A stretch of DNA of 64,000 bases from the NCBI RefSeq assembly GCF_030246845.1, contig NZ_CP126889.1:4645001-4709000 (forward strand). The letters are read 5' to 3'. This DNA is from Enhydrobacter sp. (GTDB lineage: Bacteria; Pseudomonadota; Alphaproteobacteria; Reyranellales; Reyranellaceae). Shown piece by piece: positions 17,451-26,894 of this stretch. Position 1 is the stretch's first letter. Each line of letters begins with the position of its first letter. The notes beneath the pieces are model-generated. The model was not told the DNA's origin and did no database searches. It worked only from the letters and a program-made list of their open reading frames with translations. Both the position numbers and the translations under genes were made by a program.

Positions 17451-17501
17451 GTGCGCGGGCTTGATTGGCAGATTGCATGAGCAGGAGGAGAGAATTCTGT
17501 C

Positions 17502-18713
17502 GTGCTGACTCAGGCGATGATTCTCTGTGGCGGCCTGGGCACTCGTCTCGGCCCCCTGACGGCGGCAACGCCCAAGCCACTGCTCGAGGTCGGCTCACGG
17601 CCTTTTCTGGACGTGTTGCTGTTCGAGCTGGGGCGCCACCACTTCCGTGATGTCGTGCTGCTGGCGTCGCACCAGGCGCCGCAGATCGTCGATTATGCAC
17701 GCCACAATCCGATTGCCGGGCGCTTCGGATTCACCCTGTCCACGATCATCGAACCGGAGCCGGCCGGAACAGGGGGCGGACTCTACAATGCGCGAGATAT
17801 TGCGGCCGAGAGCTTCCTGCTGTTGAACGGCGATTCGTGGATCGACATGAACCTGCTGGCGGCGGCACCGATCGTGGCCGGAGCGCCGGAAGTCGTTGCC
17901 TCGCTCGCATTGCGTCGCCTCGAGAATCCCGACCGCTACGGGACAGTGCGGGTGGAGGAGGGACGCATCGTCTCCTTCGCCGAGCGCTCGGCCGGCGCAA
18001 AAGAGGCGCTCATCAGTGCCGGCGTCTACTTTTTCCGTCGCGAGATCTTTTCGCACCTCGCGCCGAAGTGCTCGCTGGAGGCCGACATCATGCCGGCGCT
18101 TTGCCGGACACGTGCCGTGGCGGCGACGATTCATTCGGGCTTCTTCATCGATATCGGCGTCCCGAGCTCCTATGAGGAGGCGCAGCGGGAGATCCCGAGG
18201 CGGATGCGCCGGCCGGCGGTGTTCCTGGACCGGGATGGCGTTCTCAATTTCGACGATGGCTATGTCGGACAGATCGAGCGCTTCCGCTGGATCGACGGGG
18301 CGATCGAGGCCGTGCGCGCGCTGAACGAAGCGGGTTACCTCGTGTTCCTGGTGACCAATCAGGCGGGCGTCGCCCATGGCCACTATCCGGAGACCGCCAT
18401 CGCCACGCTCCACGACTGGATGCAGCTCGAACTGCGCCGGCATGGAGCGCATATCGACGACATCCGGTACTGCCCGTTCCACCCGGAGGGCAGAGTCGCC
18501 GCCTACCGGCGGCGGTCCGACTGGCGCAAGCCGGCCTGCGGCATGATCACCGACCTTTGCGACTCGTGGGACGTCGACATGTCGAGAAGCCATCTGATCG
18601 GCGACAAGCCGTCGGATATCGAGGCCGCGCAGGCAGCCGGCCTGACGCCTCACCTTTTCGAGGGGGGCAACCTGCTCGACTTCATCCGAACACGGAAAGT
18701 TGTTGGAGCCTAA
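17502..18713 (+). CDS. Fused sugar-phosphate nucleotidyltransferase and heptose-bisphosphate phosphatase (HddC-GmhB type)
   Basis: This 403-aa fusion has an N-terminal nucleotidyltransferase (about 1-230) with MILCGGLGTRLGPLT and LLLNGDSWID. A C-terminal HAD phosphatase (about 235-400) carries VFLDRDGVLNFDDG, FLVTNQAGVAHG and LIGDKPSDIEAA. The pair corresponds to two steps of GDP-D-glycero-alpha-D-manno-heptose synthesis: GmhB removes the 7-phosphate and HddC adds GMP. The HddA-type kinase at 26895 supports this. The phosphatase keeps CPFH of the zinc loop, but the usual Cys-x-Cys reads Ser-Asp-Trp. An AGGAGGAG lies about 11 nt upstream of the GTG start. Confidence 0.85.
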   Translation: MLTQAMILCGGLGTRLGPLTAATPKPLLEVGSRPFLDVLLFELGRHHFRDVVLLASHQAPQIVDYARHNPIAGRFGFTLSTIIEPEPAGTGGGLYNARDIAAESFLLLNGDSWIDMNLLAAAPIVAGAPEVVASLALRRLENPDRYGTVRVEEGRIVSFAERSAGAKEALISAGVYFFRREIFSHLAPKCSLEADIMPALCRTRAVAATIHSGFFIDIGVPSSYEEAQREIPRRMRRPAVFLDRDGVLNFDDGYVGQIERFRWIDGAIEAVRALNEAGYLVFLVTNQAGVAHGHYPETAIATLHDWMQLELRRHGAHIDDIRYCPFHPEGRVAAYRRRSDWRKPACGMITDLCDSWDVDMSRSHLIGDKPSDIEAAQAAGLTPHLFEGGNLLDFIRTRKVVGA

Positions 18714-18798
18714 CCCGCCAGAGCCAGATACACTGAGTACTTCAATGCAGGCGTAGCAACCTTCTGAGGGGGTGCCTTTTTTTGGGCACGACAAGAAG

Positions 18799-19785
18799 AT
18801 GATGAAAGCCAGCATTGACCAGGTGCTGAAGCGGTTCGGATATGTCGTCTCGACGGACGACGATCGGAGAGAGATCGAGAGGCTGAAGAGAGCAGCAGCC
18901 CTTCGACGCTCCTTTGTTGACGTGGCTTTCAGGTACTTTCTCTACGGCGAGCGTGGCCCGACCGTGGAGGTCTCGTTCGACGACCTCAAGCCGGATAGCG
19001 ACCCGGACTGGATCCCCCGGATGCTTGCGGCGAATGAGATGCACGAAGTTGAGTTTCGTATTTTCAGGTTCTTCCAGAATCCAAGTGAAACCATACTCGA
19101 TATCGGGGCCAATAATGGCAACAGTGTCGGTTCCATCCTCGCAAGTGGATCAAAGGCCCAGATCCTGTCATTCGAGCCAAATCCGATGCACCACAAGTGC
19201 CTGGAGCGGCTCCGCGAGTTGCGAAAGGACGCGTTCGATTTTGTGCCAGTCGGACTTGCGGCAAAGGCCGCGGACCTGAAATTCCTGGTTCCCGTCGTAA
19301 ATGATGCCGTGATAAGCGGCCTGACATCTGCGAACTTCGCGAAGACTATCGCCTGGGTTGCCCAGGAGAACCTCGTCGACTATGCGCTCCAATATTGCCA
19401 AGGCGTGCCGGATCCGCAACTACGCTTTGCCGAGTGCAACTGGTCGGTGATGCGTCTGGACGATGCCCTTCGACAAAACTACGGCGTCGCCGTCGACAAG
19501 ATCGTTGCGATCAAGATGGATGTAGAAGGACATGAAGCTGCGGTTCTAGATGGGGGAAGGGCGACCTTGAAAGCGCACACACCGCTCATTTTACTGGAGG
19601 GCGCAAATCGCGATCCCGCTGTTTTCGATATCCTTGAGCCATTGGGCTATGTGTTCGCCGACTTCGATGGCGAGGCGTGTATCCTCAAGAATCAGATGTC
19701 CATGAAAGTTAACGGCTTTTATCTCCACTCGTCTAGATTGGGCCACTACCGCCAAATTGGCTTGTTGTCGTCGGGAGTTAAGTAG
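18799..19785 (+). CDS. FkbM-family methyltransferase
   Basis: The protein (about 328 aa) has the SAM-binding ETILDIGANNGNSVGSIL near residue 95, the acidic strand-2 end in ILSFEPNPMHHKCLERL, and the family segment VAIKMDVEGHEAAVLDGG. FkbM-type enzymes O-methylate sugars or polyketides. The start is uncertain. GTG 18772 directly abuts a GAGGGGG stretch, too close to work, so ATG 18799 or 18802 is preferred. Base composition is visibly less GC-rich than in the metabolic half of the window, as in the next gene. Confidence 0.82.
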   Translation: MMKASIDQVLKRFGYVVSTDDDRREIERLKRAAALRRSFVDVAFRYFLYGERGPTVEVSFDDLKPDSDPDWIPRMLAANEMHEVEFRIFRFFQNPSETILDIGANNGNSVGSILASGSKAQILSFEPNPMHHKCLERLRELRKDAFDFVPVGLAAKAADLKFLVPVVNDAVISGLTSANFAKTIAWVAQENLVDYALQYCQGVPDPQLRFAECNWSVMRLDDALRQNYGVAVDKIVAIKMDVEGHEAAVLDGGRATLKAHTPLILLEGANRDPAVFDILEPLGYVFADFDGEACILKNQMSMKVNGFYLHSSRLGHYRQIGLLSSGVK

Positions 19786-19874
19786 ATTGAACCATTGCGG
19801 AGCGCGAGATCGATCTCCATAATTTCTCAACACCGTACGGAAGCGCGCCGAAGTCCGACAGGCTACAAGACGAA

Positions 19875-20738
19875 ATGAAGAAACTAGTTCAGTGGACTTT
19901 TAACAAAGCCGGATATTCGCTGGTCAAATCACCCTCTCTCGAGGCGGAGCGACGACACGCCCCATCCGTGACTTCACTACCAGACATCGATGCCCAATCG
20001 AACGAAGAATATCGGCAGATGTCCGAGCGATTCTTCGGCAAGGGGATGCCGCGAGATTTGCGGAATGTTAAGCTCGCGTCGATCTATCCAGAGAATGACG
20101 AATTCTTTCAGCGTTGCTTTAATGCTTTGCTGCAAACAGAGGCCGAATTTGTTCAACGCCTGATCGACGATCAGGCGGCAAAAGGAGTGGCTGGCTCCTT
20201 CGTGGAGTTCGGAATCTATCAGGGAGCCTGGATCGATCGTCTGTTCAGGATGACCGAGAGCGCCGGCCTGACCGATCGAGCCATTTACGGGTTCGACAGC
20301 TTCAAAGGCTTGTCCAAGCCTCATGATCGGTTCGATGTGTCTTTCTGGAAGGAAGGCATGTATGCCGCATCGCGAGCCGAGGTCGAGAGAAATTTGAATA
20401 TTGCCGAGCGGCCGCGAATTAAGCTGATCGAAGGGTATTTCAAAGATTCGCTGGTTCGCAAAGAGGCGAAGGCTGTTGGCGATGTGGCATTTGCCCGTAT
20501 CGATTGCGATATTTACGAACCTGCCAAGGAATGCCTGGAGTTCCTGTCCAAGCGTTTAACGCATGGATCGATCCTCGTGTTCGACGACTGGACCCATGAC
20601 TATGGAGTCGGCGAGGGCAGAGCCTTCGCAGAGTGGATCGGCACGGTTCCACATCTAAACTTCAAGTTTCTTTTTCTCGGACCCTGGGATCACCTGCACT
20701 TGCGCGTCTTGCATCGAGACAAGACGGACATTTTCTAG
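19875..20738 (+). CDS. TylF/MycF-family O-methyltransferase (second copy)
   Basis: This 287-aa protein belongs to the same family as the one at 16611. It has FVEFGIYQGAWIDRL (SAM loop), YGFDSFKGLSKPHD, FARIDCDIYEPAKECLEFL (metal/catalytic aspartates) and ILVFDDWTHD. The N-terminal ~65 residues differ. The TAG ends at 20738 and the convergent glycosyltransferase gene ends at 20739, so no terminator fits between them. It probably methylates another position or sugar of the same polymer. Confidence 0.85.
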   Translation: MKKLVQWTFNKAGYSLVKSPSLEAERRHAPSVTSLPDIDAQSNEEYRQMSERFFGKGMPRDLRNVKLASIYPENDEFFQRCFNALLQTEAEFVQRLIDDQAAKGVAGSFVEFGIYQGAWIDRLFRMTESAGLTDRAIYGFDSFKGLSKPHDRFDVSFWKEGMYAASRAEVERNLNIAERPRIKLIEGYFKDSLVRKEAKAVGDVAFARIDCDIYEPAKECLEFLSKRLTHGSILVFDDWTHDYGVGEGRAFAEWIGTVPHLNFKFLFLGPWDHLHLRVLHRDKTDIF

Positions 20739-23700
20739 TCACAGTGGGAGCCGCTGAAGCTTCTCGTGCAGGAAGATCGACCGCATGTTCGCTTCAGCTT
20801 CGTCGTGGAACCTGGAATAGGTGGCGCGGCTGACCTCGGCCAGGCGGCTTAGCTCGGACGGCGTCTCGACGATCTCGAACAGGCTCGCCACGAGGTCGGC
20901 CATGCCCTCGTGCGCATGCCGGGGATCGCCCGACTCGATCCCCTTCGAGCCGCATTTGGTCGTCAGCAGCGGCATGCCGAAGGCCATCGCCTGCACGGTC
21001 TTGACGTTGATGCCGGTGCCCACCGTCACGGGCGACAGGACGAGGTCCATGCCGGCGTAGAACGCGCCGATATCCTCGACGAAGCCCGCCATCTCGACCC
21101 AGGGGCGGCCGAACAGCGGCTGCTGCTCTTCCGGCAGCCGGTCGACGATCGCCTTCACCTCGCCCGCGACGTGCAGGACGAAGGGGCAGCGCCTGCCGCC
21201 CAGCCTCGCCTCGATGGCGGCTATGCAATCGTGGGCCATCTTGAGGTTGATGTTGTTGGCGCTGGCGACGAGGCCCACGTGCCGCACGCTTTCCCGGTTC
21301 CTGTCGACGAACCTGGCCGGCTCGAAGTGGGGAATGACCAAGGCGCTGCGGCGGCCCGAGACCCGGTCGAAGTAGCGCGCCTCCTCGGCCCGTCGCGCGA
21401 GCACGATGTCGGCACGCGCGAGATAGGCGCCTTCCTCCTCGGGCGTGCAGGAGAAGAACTCGAGCGGCAGGCCGTTGGCGCGCAGCATGTCGTAGCGATC
21501 GCCCATCTTGTCGTGGGTGTCGATCACCTTGACGATATAGGAGGGGACGAACTCGAGCAGCCTCGACTGGAAGATGTAGGAGCAGATCACGACGTCGATA
21601 TCGTGCTTGAAGCACAGCGCCCTGATGCGCTCGCCCAGCCCTTCCTCGTAGGCGCCGTCGAACGGCACGTCGGCGCCGCTCGGCATCGGCGGCTTGCCGA
21701 AGGGGATGATGTCGAGCGTGTCCCAGTTGGCCGCCATCTCGCGGGCGTCGGCGACCGAGTAGTCGCTGCTGCCGAGCAGCGCGAAATGGACGCGATGCCC
21801 GGCCTGCTGCATCCAGCGCGCGAAGCGGTAGATCGACGCCCGGTTGCCGTGGCTCACGGGATGGGACGGGACGGGGCTGAAATAGAGGACGTTGCAGGCG
21901 CCGGGCTTCGCCTTGCGTCCGGTCCCCGCCGCGCGGGCACGCTCCGCGCCGCTCATGGCCGAGGGCCACTCGACCGGCGGCGAATGTCCCTCCGCCAATG
22001 CCTTGCGCCACTTGTCGACGAGAAGGGACGTGTGGCCGGACGAGCGGCCGAACGAGACGATCTCCGAGGCCGGCTGGTAGAGCACGCGGAACCCCAGCAG
22101 GCGCGCCGTCATGCCGAGATCGGCTTCCATGCAGCCGATGTCGCCGTAGCGTGCGTCGAACCCGCCGGCCTTTTCCCAGAAGGACCGCCGGATCAGGAGC
22201 GACACGCTGGAAACCGAGTCCACCTCCCGCTCGACGTTCATGAGAGCGACATGACGGCTGGCGCCCCGGCCGATGTCGAGGATCGTGCCGTCGCGGAAGA
22301 TCGTCGAGCCGCCGTCCCGGACGCTGCCGTCGGGCGCCAGCACCTTGGAGCCGACGATCGCGGCCCTGTCGTCCCGGTCCGCCGTCCTGACGAGATTGTC
22401 CAGCCAGCCCGCGAGCGCGATCGAGTTGGGATCGACGAACAGGAGATAGCGGCCGCGCGCCTGCCTCGCCGCGTTGTTGCAGGCTTCGACCAGGCCCCGG
22501 CTCCTGTCCGACCGCAGGACCTTCAGGCCGGGGAAGTGCTTCTCGGCGTCGAGCGTCTCGTCGCTGGAGCTGTCGTCGGCCAGCACGATCTCGAAGGCGA
22601 TGTCGTGATCGTCCGCCGTCTGCAGGATCGAGTTCAGGCAGGCCTTCGTGGCCTGCCAGCGGTTGAAGACGGGGATGATGATCGAGACATCGACCGTCGC
22701 CGTCGGAGCGAGCGCCGGCAGGGGCCGCGGCGCCGCCGTCGCGCAATAGTCGCGCCACGCCTCCAGCGGAAGCAGGTTGGCATCGTTCAGGACCGACAGG
22801 AGCGACGGCAGGTCGGCCGCCGCGTCGGCGACATCCTCCGTGGTTGGCGGCGCGAAGATGCTCACGGGGCTGTCGGGCAGGCGGGTTCGCAGATTGGCGG
22901 CAGCGGCCTCGCTGTCGGCAACGATCAGGTCCGCGCCCGCTGCGCCCGAAAGATCGGCAGGCTCCGTCGAGGGATGGAGGATGATGGTGGCACCCGGCGA
23001 CGCCGCCCGGATGGCCTCGATCAGCGCGCCCGGGGCATCGACATCGCGAAGGTAGAAGATGCCATGGTCACAGCCGTGGCAGAGCAGGTAGTCCCGCGCG
23101 CTGGCGCAGCCCGGCGTCGCTTCGGCAACGCGGGCGCCCAGACCCGTCAGCTCCTGCTTGCGGGATGGATCGATCTGCATCGTGGCCGGCAGGAAGGTCC
23201 CCTCGAAGCCGAGGAGATGCAGGTCGCGGACGATTATCGTCGTCAGCCGCGCGTCGGCCGCGGACTGCGGCCGCGAGGCGCAACCGTCGATCAGCAGGAC
23301 GCGCTTTTGCCGTCGCGCGAGAGCCGAGGCCGGTTCCGGCCGGGGCCGACTCCTGGCTGCTTCCAGGGTCGCATGCGTGCCGCCGTCGGGGCAGGGAAGC
23401 CGCCCCTCGCTGATGCCGACCGTCAGGTAGTGGACCAGCGGATTGATGCCGCCCGCCGCCACATCGTGATTGTGGTCGTGATAGAAGCGGTTGCTGAAGC
23501 AGGGATGGGGATCGCCGGCGCTGTAGACGCCGCAGCTCAGATAGTGCCAGAGCGGGTTGATGGCGGGCGAGGCCGCGTCGGGGGTGCGGCTGCGGTAGTA
23601 GGCGCCATCGAACCAGGGATGAGGATCCCGGCCTTGCGCGGCGCCGTGGGCGAGATAGTGGACCAGCGGGTTGAGGCCGGCCTGGGCCACGTCCGGATTC

Positions 23701-24086
23701 CGGCCGAGATAGAAGCGGGCGCTGAACAGGGGATGCGGATCGCGCCCCTCGAACGCGCCGCGGGTCAAGTAGTGGACGAGCGGGTTGACGCCCGATGCGG
23801 CGACGTCCGGATTCCGCTCGAGATAGAAGCGGGTGCTGAACAGCGGATGCGGATCCCTGTTCTCGGCGGCGCCATGGCGGAGATAGTGGGCGATGGAAAC
23901 TTCCGCTGGTCCTCCTCTCGCATACCACTCGGCGTTGAACATGCCCCATTGCCGGATCAGGGTCTCATGCTCGCGGCTGAAATGAGGAGCGCGGCCGCCG
24001 TTCGCCGACCGCCATATCACTGTAAATCTCTCACGCCATCTATACAGCGGGTACGGGGCCCCCAGGCGTTCCGGTCTATTTGTCAT
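20739..24086 (-). CDS. Large multidomain glycosyltransferase (repeat domain, GT2, GT4-like)
   Basis: This 1115-aa protein opens with five repeats of exactly 38 residues, with HYL tripeptides at 67, 105, 143, 181 and 219 and the unit ending in RDPHPLF. A Rossmann-like linker domain follows (about 260-450). A GT2 domain begins at VSIIIPVFNRW (about 466) with the DDSSSDET metal-binding region. A GT4-like domain (about 735-1100) contains GTGINVKTVQAMAFGMPLL near its end. The repeat is known from other large bacterial glycosyltransferases. Two catalytic domains suggest transfer of two sugars. It is the last gene of the three-gene minus-strand set. Confidence 0.87.
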   Translation of the reverse strand: MTNRPERLGAPYPLYRWRERFTVIWRSANGGRAPHFSREHETLIRQWGMFNAEWYARGGPAEVSIAHYLRHGAAENRDPHPLFSTRFYLERNPDVAASGVNPLVHYLTRGAFEGRDPHPLFSARFYLGRNPDVAQAGLNPLVHYLAHGAAQGRDPHPWFDGAYYRSRTPDAASPAINPLWHYLSCGVYSAGDPHPCFSNRFYHDHNHDVAAGGINPLVHYLTVGISEGRLPCPDGGTHATLEAARSRPRPEPASALARRQKRVLLIDGCASRPQSAADARLTTIIVRDLHLLGFEGTFLPATMQIDPSRKQELTGLGARVAEATPGCASARDYLLCHGCDHGIFYLRDVDAPGALIEAIRAASPGATIILHPSTEPADLSGAAGADLIVADSEAAAANLRTRLPDSPVSIFAPPTTEDVADAAADLPSLLSVLNDANLLPLEAWRDYCATAAPRPLPALAPTATVDVSIIIPVFNRWQATKACLNSILQTADDHDIAFEIVLADDSSSDETLDAEKHFPGLKVLRSDRSRGLVEACNNAARQARGRYLLFVDPNSIALAGWLDNLVRTADRDDRAAIVGSKVLAPDGSVRDGGSTIFRDGTILDIGRGASRHVALMNVEREVDSVSSVSLLIRRSFWEKAGGFDARYGDIGCMEADLGMTARLLGFRVLYQPASEIVSFGRSSGHTSLLVDKWRKALAEGHSPPVEWPSAMSGAERARAAGTGRKAKPGACNVLYFSPVPSHPVSHGNRASIYRFARWMQQAGHRVHFALLGSSDYSVADAREMAANWDTLDIIPFGKPPMPSGADVPFDGAYEEGLGERIRALCFKHDIDVVICSYIFQSRLLEFVPSYIVKVIDTHDKMGDRYDMLRANGLPLEFFSCTPEEEGAYLARADIVLARRAEEARYFDRVSGRRSALVIPHFEPARFVDRNRESVRHVGLVASANNINLKMAHDCIAAIEARLGGRRCPFVLHVAGEVKAIVDRLPEEQQPLFGRPWVEMAGFVEDIGAFYAGMDLVLSPVTVGTGINVKTVQAMAFGMPLLTTKCGSKGIESGDPRHAHEGMADLVASLFEIVETPSELSRLAEVSRATYSRFHDEAEANMRSIFLHEKLQRLPL

Positions 24087-24141
24087 CTTCTGGTCGCAAA
24101 TCGGTGTGCCAGCCGCGTTACGAGTCGACCGACCGACGTTA

Positions 24142-25401
24142 TCAATCGGGGACTCGATTGTCGATCCGCGTCTCGGTGGTTGATTCGGACCCGCGCTTTT
24201 GCAGCATCGTGTCGAACGCCGCGCCGAGGGTCGATGTCAGTCTCTCCTGACCGAGCGCGGCGCGGACGGCTTCGCTGCAGCCGGGCAGGCCTTCCCGCAG
24301 GGCGCGGCGGATCAGGGAACGGAACTCGTGCGGTGCGTCCGCCACGTAGACGCCGTGGCCCAGTGCCGAAGCGACCAGCGGGCCGTAGCCCTCGATGCCG
24401 TGCGACGTGCTGACGACGGCGCGGCCGCTCGCCAGCGCGTCGGCCGTCTTGAGCTTGGCGCCGGCGCCCAGGCGCACCGGCACGAACACGCAGTGGGCGC
24501 CGGACAGGAAGTTCGCCTTGTCCTCGCCGGGAACGACGCCGACGCGGCGTAGGCGCGAGTCGTTGATCGACTGGAAGTCCCGGTAGCGCCGGTCGGCGGC
24601 GAGGGCATCGCCGAGCTGTCCGCCGACCCAGAGGCGCTCGTTCCAGCGCAGGAAGCCCAGGCCGTCGGGAAAGACCTCGAAGAAGCCTTCGACATTGGGC
24701 CAGTAGGCGGTGCCCATCATGGCGGCATAGCGAATACCGGCCGCCGCCGCCTCGGCCGGGAAGCGGCCGTCGGTGGCGATCGGCTTGCCGGCCAGGTCGG
24801 AGACGGGCGGCAGGTAGATCACCTCCCTGGCGCCCTCGCGCGCGATCTCGTCGGCCTCGACGTCCGAGATCGAAAGAACGAGATCGGCGCGATGGTACAG
24901 TTCCGTCTCCAGCGCCCGGGTCAGCGCGACCAGCGCCTCGGAGCTGGGGCGGCGCAGGCCGAGCCGGTAGAGCTCCGGACGGAATCGCCATTCAATGTTG
25001 TGGCTCGAATAGACGATGGCGGCTCCGCCCGCGTCGTCCAGCACCTGCCGCAGGACCAGCCAGAGCCAGGGCTGCTCGAGCAGCACGACGTCCGGCTCGA
25101 CGCGCCGCAGGCAGGCGCGCAGGCGGCTCACGACGTCGCCGTTGCGCGCGGCGTGGCGCGCCGACAGCAGATCGAAGAAGAGATTGTGATCGAGCATCGC
25201 CTTCTGGACGTCGGGGTCGGTCAGGGCGATGTCGTCCGGACCCTGCTGGTCCGGCGGAAAGAAACCGCCATGATAGATCCCGACGGGGGCCACCTGCCAT
25301 CCGCTGGCCGCCAATCCCTCGACGATGCTCGCCGAACGGAACTGGCCGCCCCAGCCCGGTTGCCTGAGCGGGTAGGGCGTGAGGACGAGGCAGCGCTTCA
25401 C
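24142..25401 (-). CDS. Glycosyltransferase family 4-like protein
   Basis: This 419-aa GT-B-fold protein has N-terminal CLVLTPYPLRQPGWGGQFRSA, then YSSHNIEWRF and ISDVEADEI. In the C-terminal domain, GAGAKLKTADALASGRAVV is the donor-binding segment and STSHGIEG follows. The frame is open to 25959, but the GTG at 25401 overlaps the upstream gene's TGA by 4 nt and opens at the first strand of the fold, so it is the better start. It probably adds one sugar of the repeat at the cytoplasmic membrane face. Linkage is unknown. Confidence 0.84.
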   Translation of the reverse strand: MKRCLVLTPYPLRQPGWGGQFRSASIVEGLAASGWQVAPVGIYHGGFFPPDQQGPDDIALTDPDVQKAMLDHNLFFDLLSARHAARNGDVVSRLRACLRRVEPDVVLLEQPWLWLVLRQVLDDAGGAAIVYSSHNIEWRFRPELYRLGLRRPSSEALVALTRALETELYHRADLVLSISDVEADEIAREGAREVIYLPPVSDLAGKPIATDGRFPAEAAAAGIRYAAMMGTAYWPNVEGFFEVFPDGLGFLRWNERLWVGGQLGDALAADRRYRDFQSINDSRLRRVGVVPGEDKANFLSGAHCVFVPVRLGAGAKLKTADALASGRAVVSTSHGIEGYGPLVASALGHGVYVADAPHEFRSLIRRALREGLPGCSEAVRAALGQERLTSTLGAAFDTMLQKRGSESTTETRIDNRVPD

Positions 25402-26825
25402 GTCGCGGACCGGCGAGCTGCCGGGGTCGCGATGACCTCGCGAATACGGGCAACAAACGCCTCGCGGGCCGGTCCGCGATAGCGCGGCGCCGCCTGGCGC
25501 AGGGCCGCGAGTTGGCTGTCGTCGACGATCAGCCGCTCCAGCTCGCGCAGCCAGCCCGGGAAATCGTGCGGATGAAAAGAAGGCATCAGCCCTTCCGTCG
25601 CCTCGAGCAGGCTGGGGCAGGTCGAGACGACGACCGGCGTGCCGAAGGCGAGGCTTTCGGCCGCCAGATGGCCGGAATCCTCGACCAGCGAGGGGAAGAT
25701 GCAGAACCGGGCATTGCGCTGCAGCCAGATCGCCTCGGCGTCGGAAAGCCCGGGCAGGACCCTCACATGGGGCCGCAGCCGCCGATTGCTCTCGATCAGC
25801 CGTTGCACGCTCTCGACACCCCAGCCCCAGTCGCCGGCCAGGACCAGAAGGGGAAGCGCCTCCGGCGACAGGCGCTCCCGCAACTCGTCCCACAGATTCA
25901 ACGCGAGCATGTGGTTCTTGCGTGCCTCGATCGGCGCGCGATAGAGAACGAAGGGGCATCCCTCGAGCTCCGGGACGGGACTGTCCGCGACCTCGTCCGC
26001 CCGCTCGCGCAGCACGTTCGGCAGCGGCGCGACATGCACCGGAACGTCGATGTCGTTCGGCTTCGCGACGAGGCGATCATAGCTCTCGGCGCTGAACTGC
26101 GACGGCACGATCAGGCATTCGGATGCATGGCCGATCTCGACGCAATGCCGATGGAGCCTGTCGGCCGGTTCTGGAACGAGATGCGGCAAGGCGAGGCGCG
26201 CCACGTCGTGCACGACGCCGATGACGCGCACACCCGTTTCCGCGCCGAGGCGGCCGAGACCGCCGTAGTCCATGTCGTCCTGAAAGTCGGCCGTGCAGAG
26301 GAAAACGTCGCCGGATCGGAACGGGTTGGCATGGATGGGTGCTGTCTCCTGGTCTGCGGCCGGCGTCGGGATGCTCCTGCGCCGCAGCCTCGCCATCAGG
26401 ACGCCCAGGATATTGCCGGTGCGTTTTGGCGGCTCCGCCGCGGTCGCTGCCGCTGCCTGGTCGTCGTCTTCCTTGCGCGGGACGAGGCGATAGGCGCCGC
26501 GCTCGTGGACGACAAAATCGACAGCAAACGCCGGATCCCGGGCAAGATGCTCGACCATATGGCGCTGGATACGAGAAGCCTCAGTGCCGGCCGCATCAGG
26601 TCGAAGGGAGCGGGTGACATCGATGAATACCCTCTGCGTGCCGGCGCTTTCGGCGGTGCTCCCCATCGGCATCCCGGCAAACGGACGAACGGGCAAGGCC
26701 GCGACGCGAGCCTGTTCGACCGTCTCCGAATACAGAAGTCGACGCTCGGTCTCCTGTGCCAGCTTGTCCGACTCCCCGAGTGACGCTACTGATGCGTGCG
26801 GCCCTTCCTTCCAGGATCCTTTCAT
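25398..26825 (-). CDS. Glycosyltransferase family 4 protein
   Basis: This 475-aa protein has a typical GT4 C-terminal half: FVLYRAPIEARKNH, LVLAGDWGWG, VRVLPGLSDAEAIWLQ and ARFCIFPSLVEDSGHLAAESL, with the donor-binding Glu and GTPVVVS. The N-terminal ~60 residues are extra. RVFIDVTRSL then begins the acceptor domain. The ATG at 26825 lies 70 nt from the divergent HddA-type gene, so a shared regulatory region is likely. It is the first gene of a three-gene glycosyltransferase transcript. Confidence 0.84.
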   Translation of the reverse strand: MKGSWKEGPHASVASLGESDKLAQETERRLLYSETVEQARVAALPVRPFAGMPMGSTAESAGTQRVFIDVTRSLRPDAAGTEASRIQRHMVEHLARDPAFAVDFVVHERGAYRLVPRKEDDDQAAAATAAEPPKRTGNILGVLMARLRRRSIPTPAADQETAPIHANPFRSGDVFLCTADFQDDMDYGGLGRLGAETGVRVIGVVHDVARLALPHLVPEPADRLHRHCVEIGHASECLIVPSQFSAESYDRLVAKPNDIDVPVHVAPLPNVLRERADEVADSPVPELEGCPFVLYRAPIEARKNHMLALNLWDELRERLSPEALPLLVLAGDWGWGVESVQRLIESNRRLRPHVRVLPGLSDAEAIWLQRNARFCIFPSLVEDSGHLAAESLAFGTPVVVSTCPSLLEATEGLMPSFHPHDFPGWLRELERLIVDDSQLAALRQAAPRYRGPAREAFVARIREVIATPAARRSAT

Positions 26826-26894
26826 GCGCTTACATTGTACCTTTTGTCGGGAAGCTTACAGTATGCGATCGGTTTTGCCGACAGGAAGAGGTTG

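Noticed and set aside
23440..23930. Repeated DNA units that might look like a CRISPR or satellite array
   Set aside because: They are 114-nt coding repeats in frame with the 38-residue units of the glycosyltransferase, and the copies diverge.
20910..24413. Plus-strand open frame of about 1170 codons opposite the large glycosyltransferase
   Set aside because: The glycosyltransferase on the minus strand has clear repeats and catalytic motifs; the antisense product is Arg/Val/Asp-rich without any domain.
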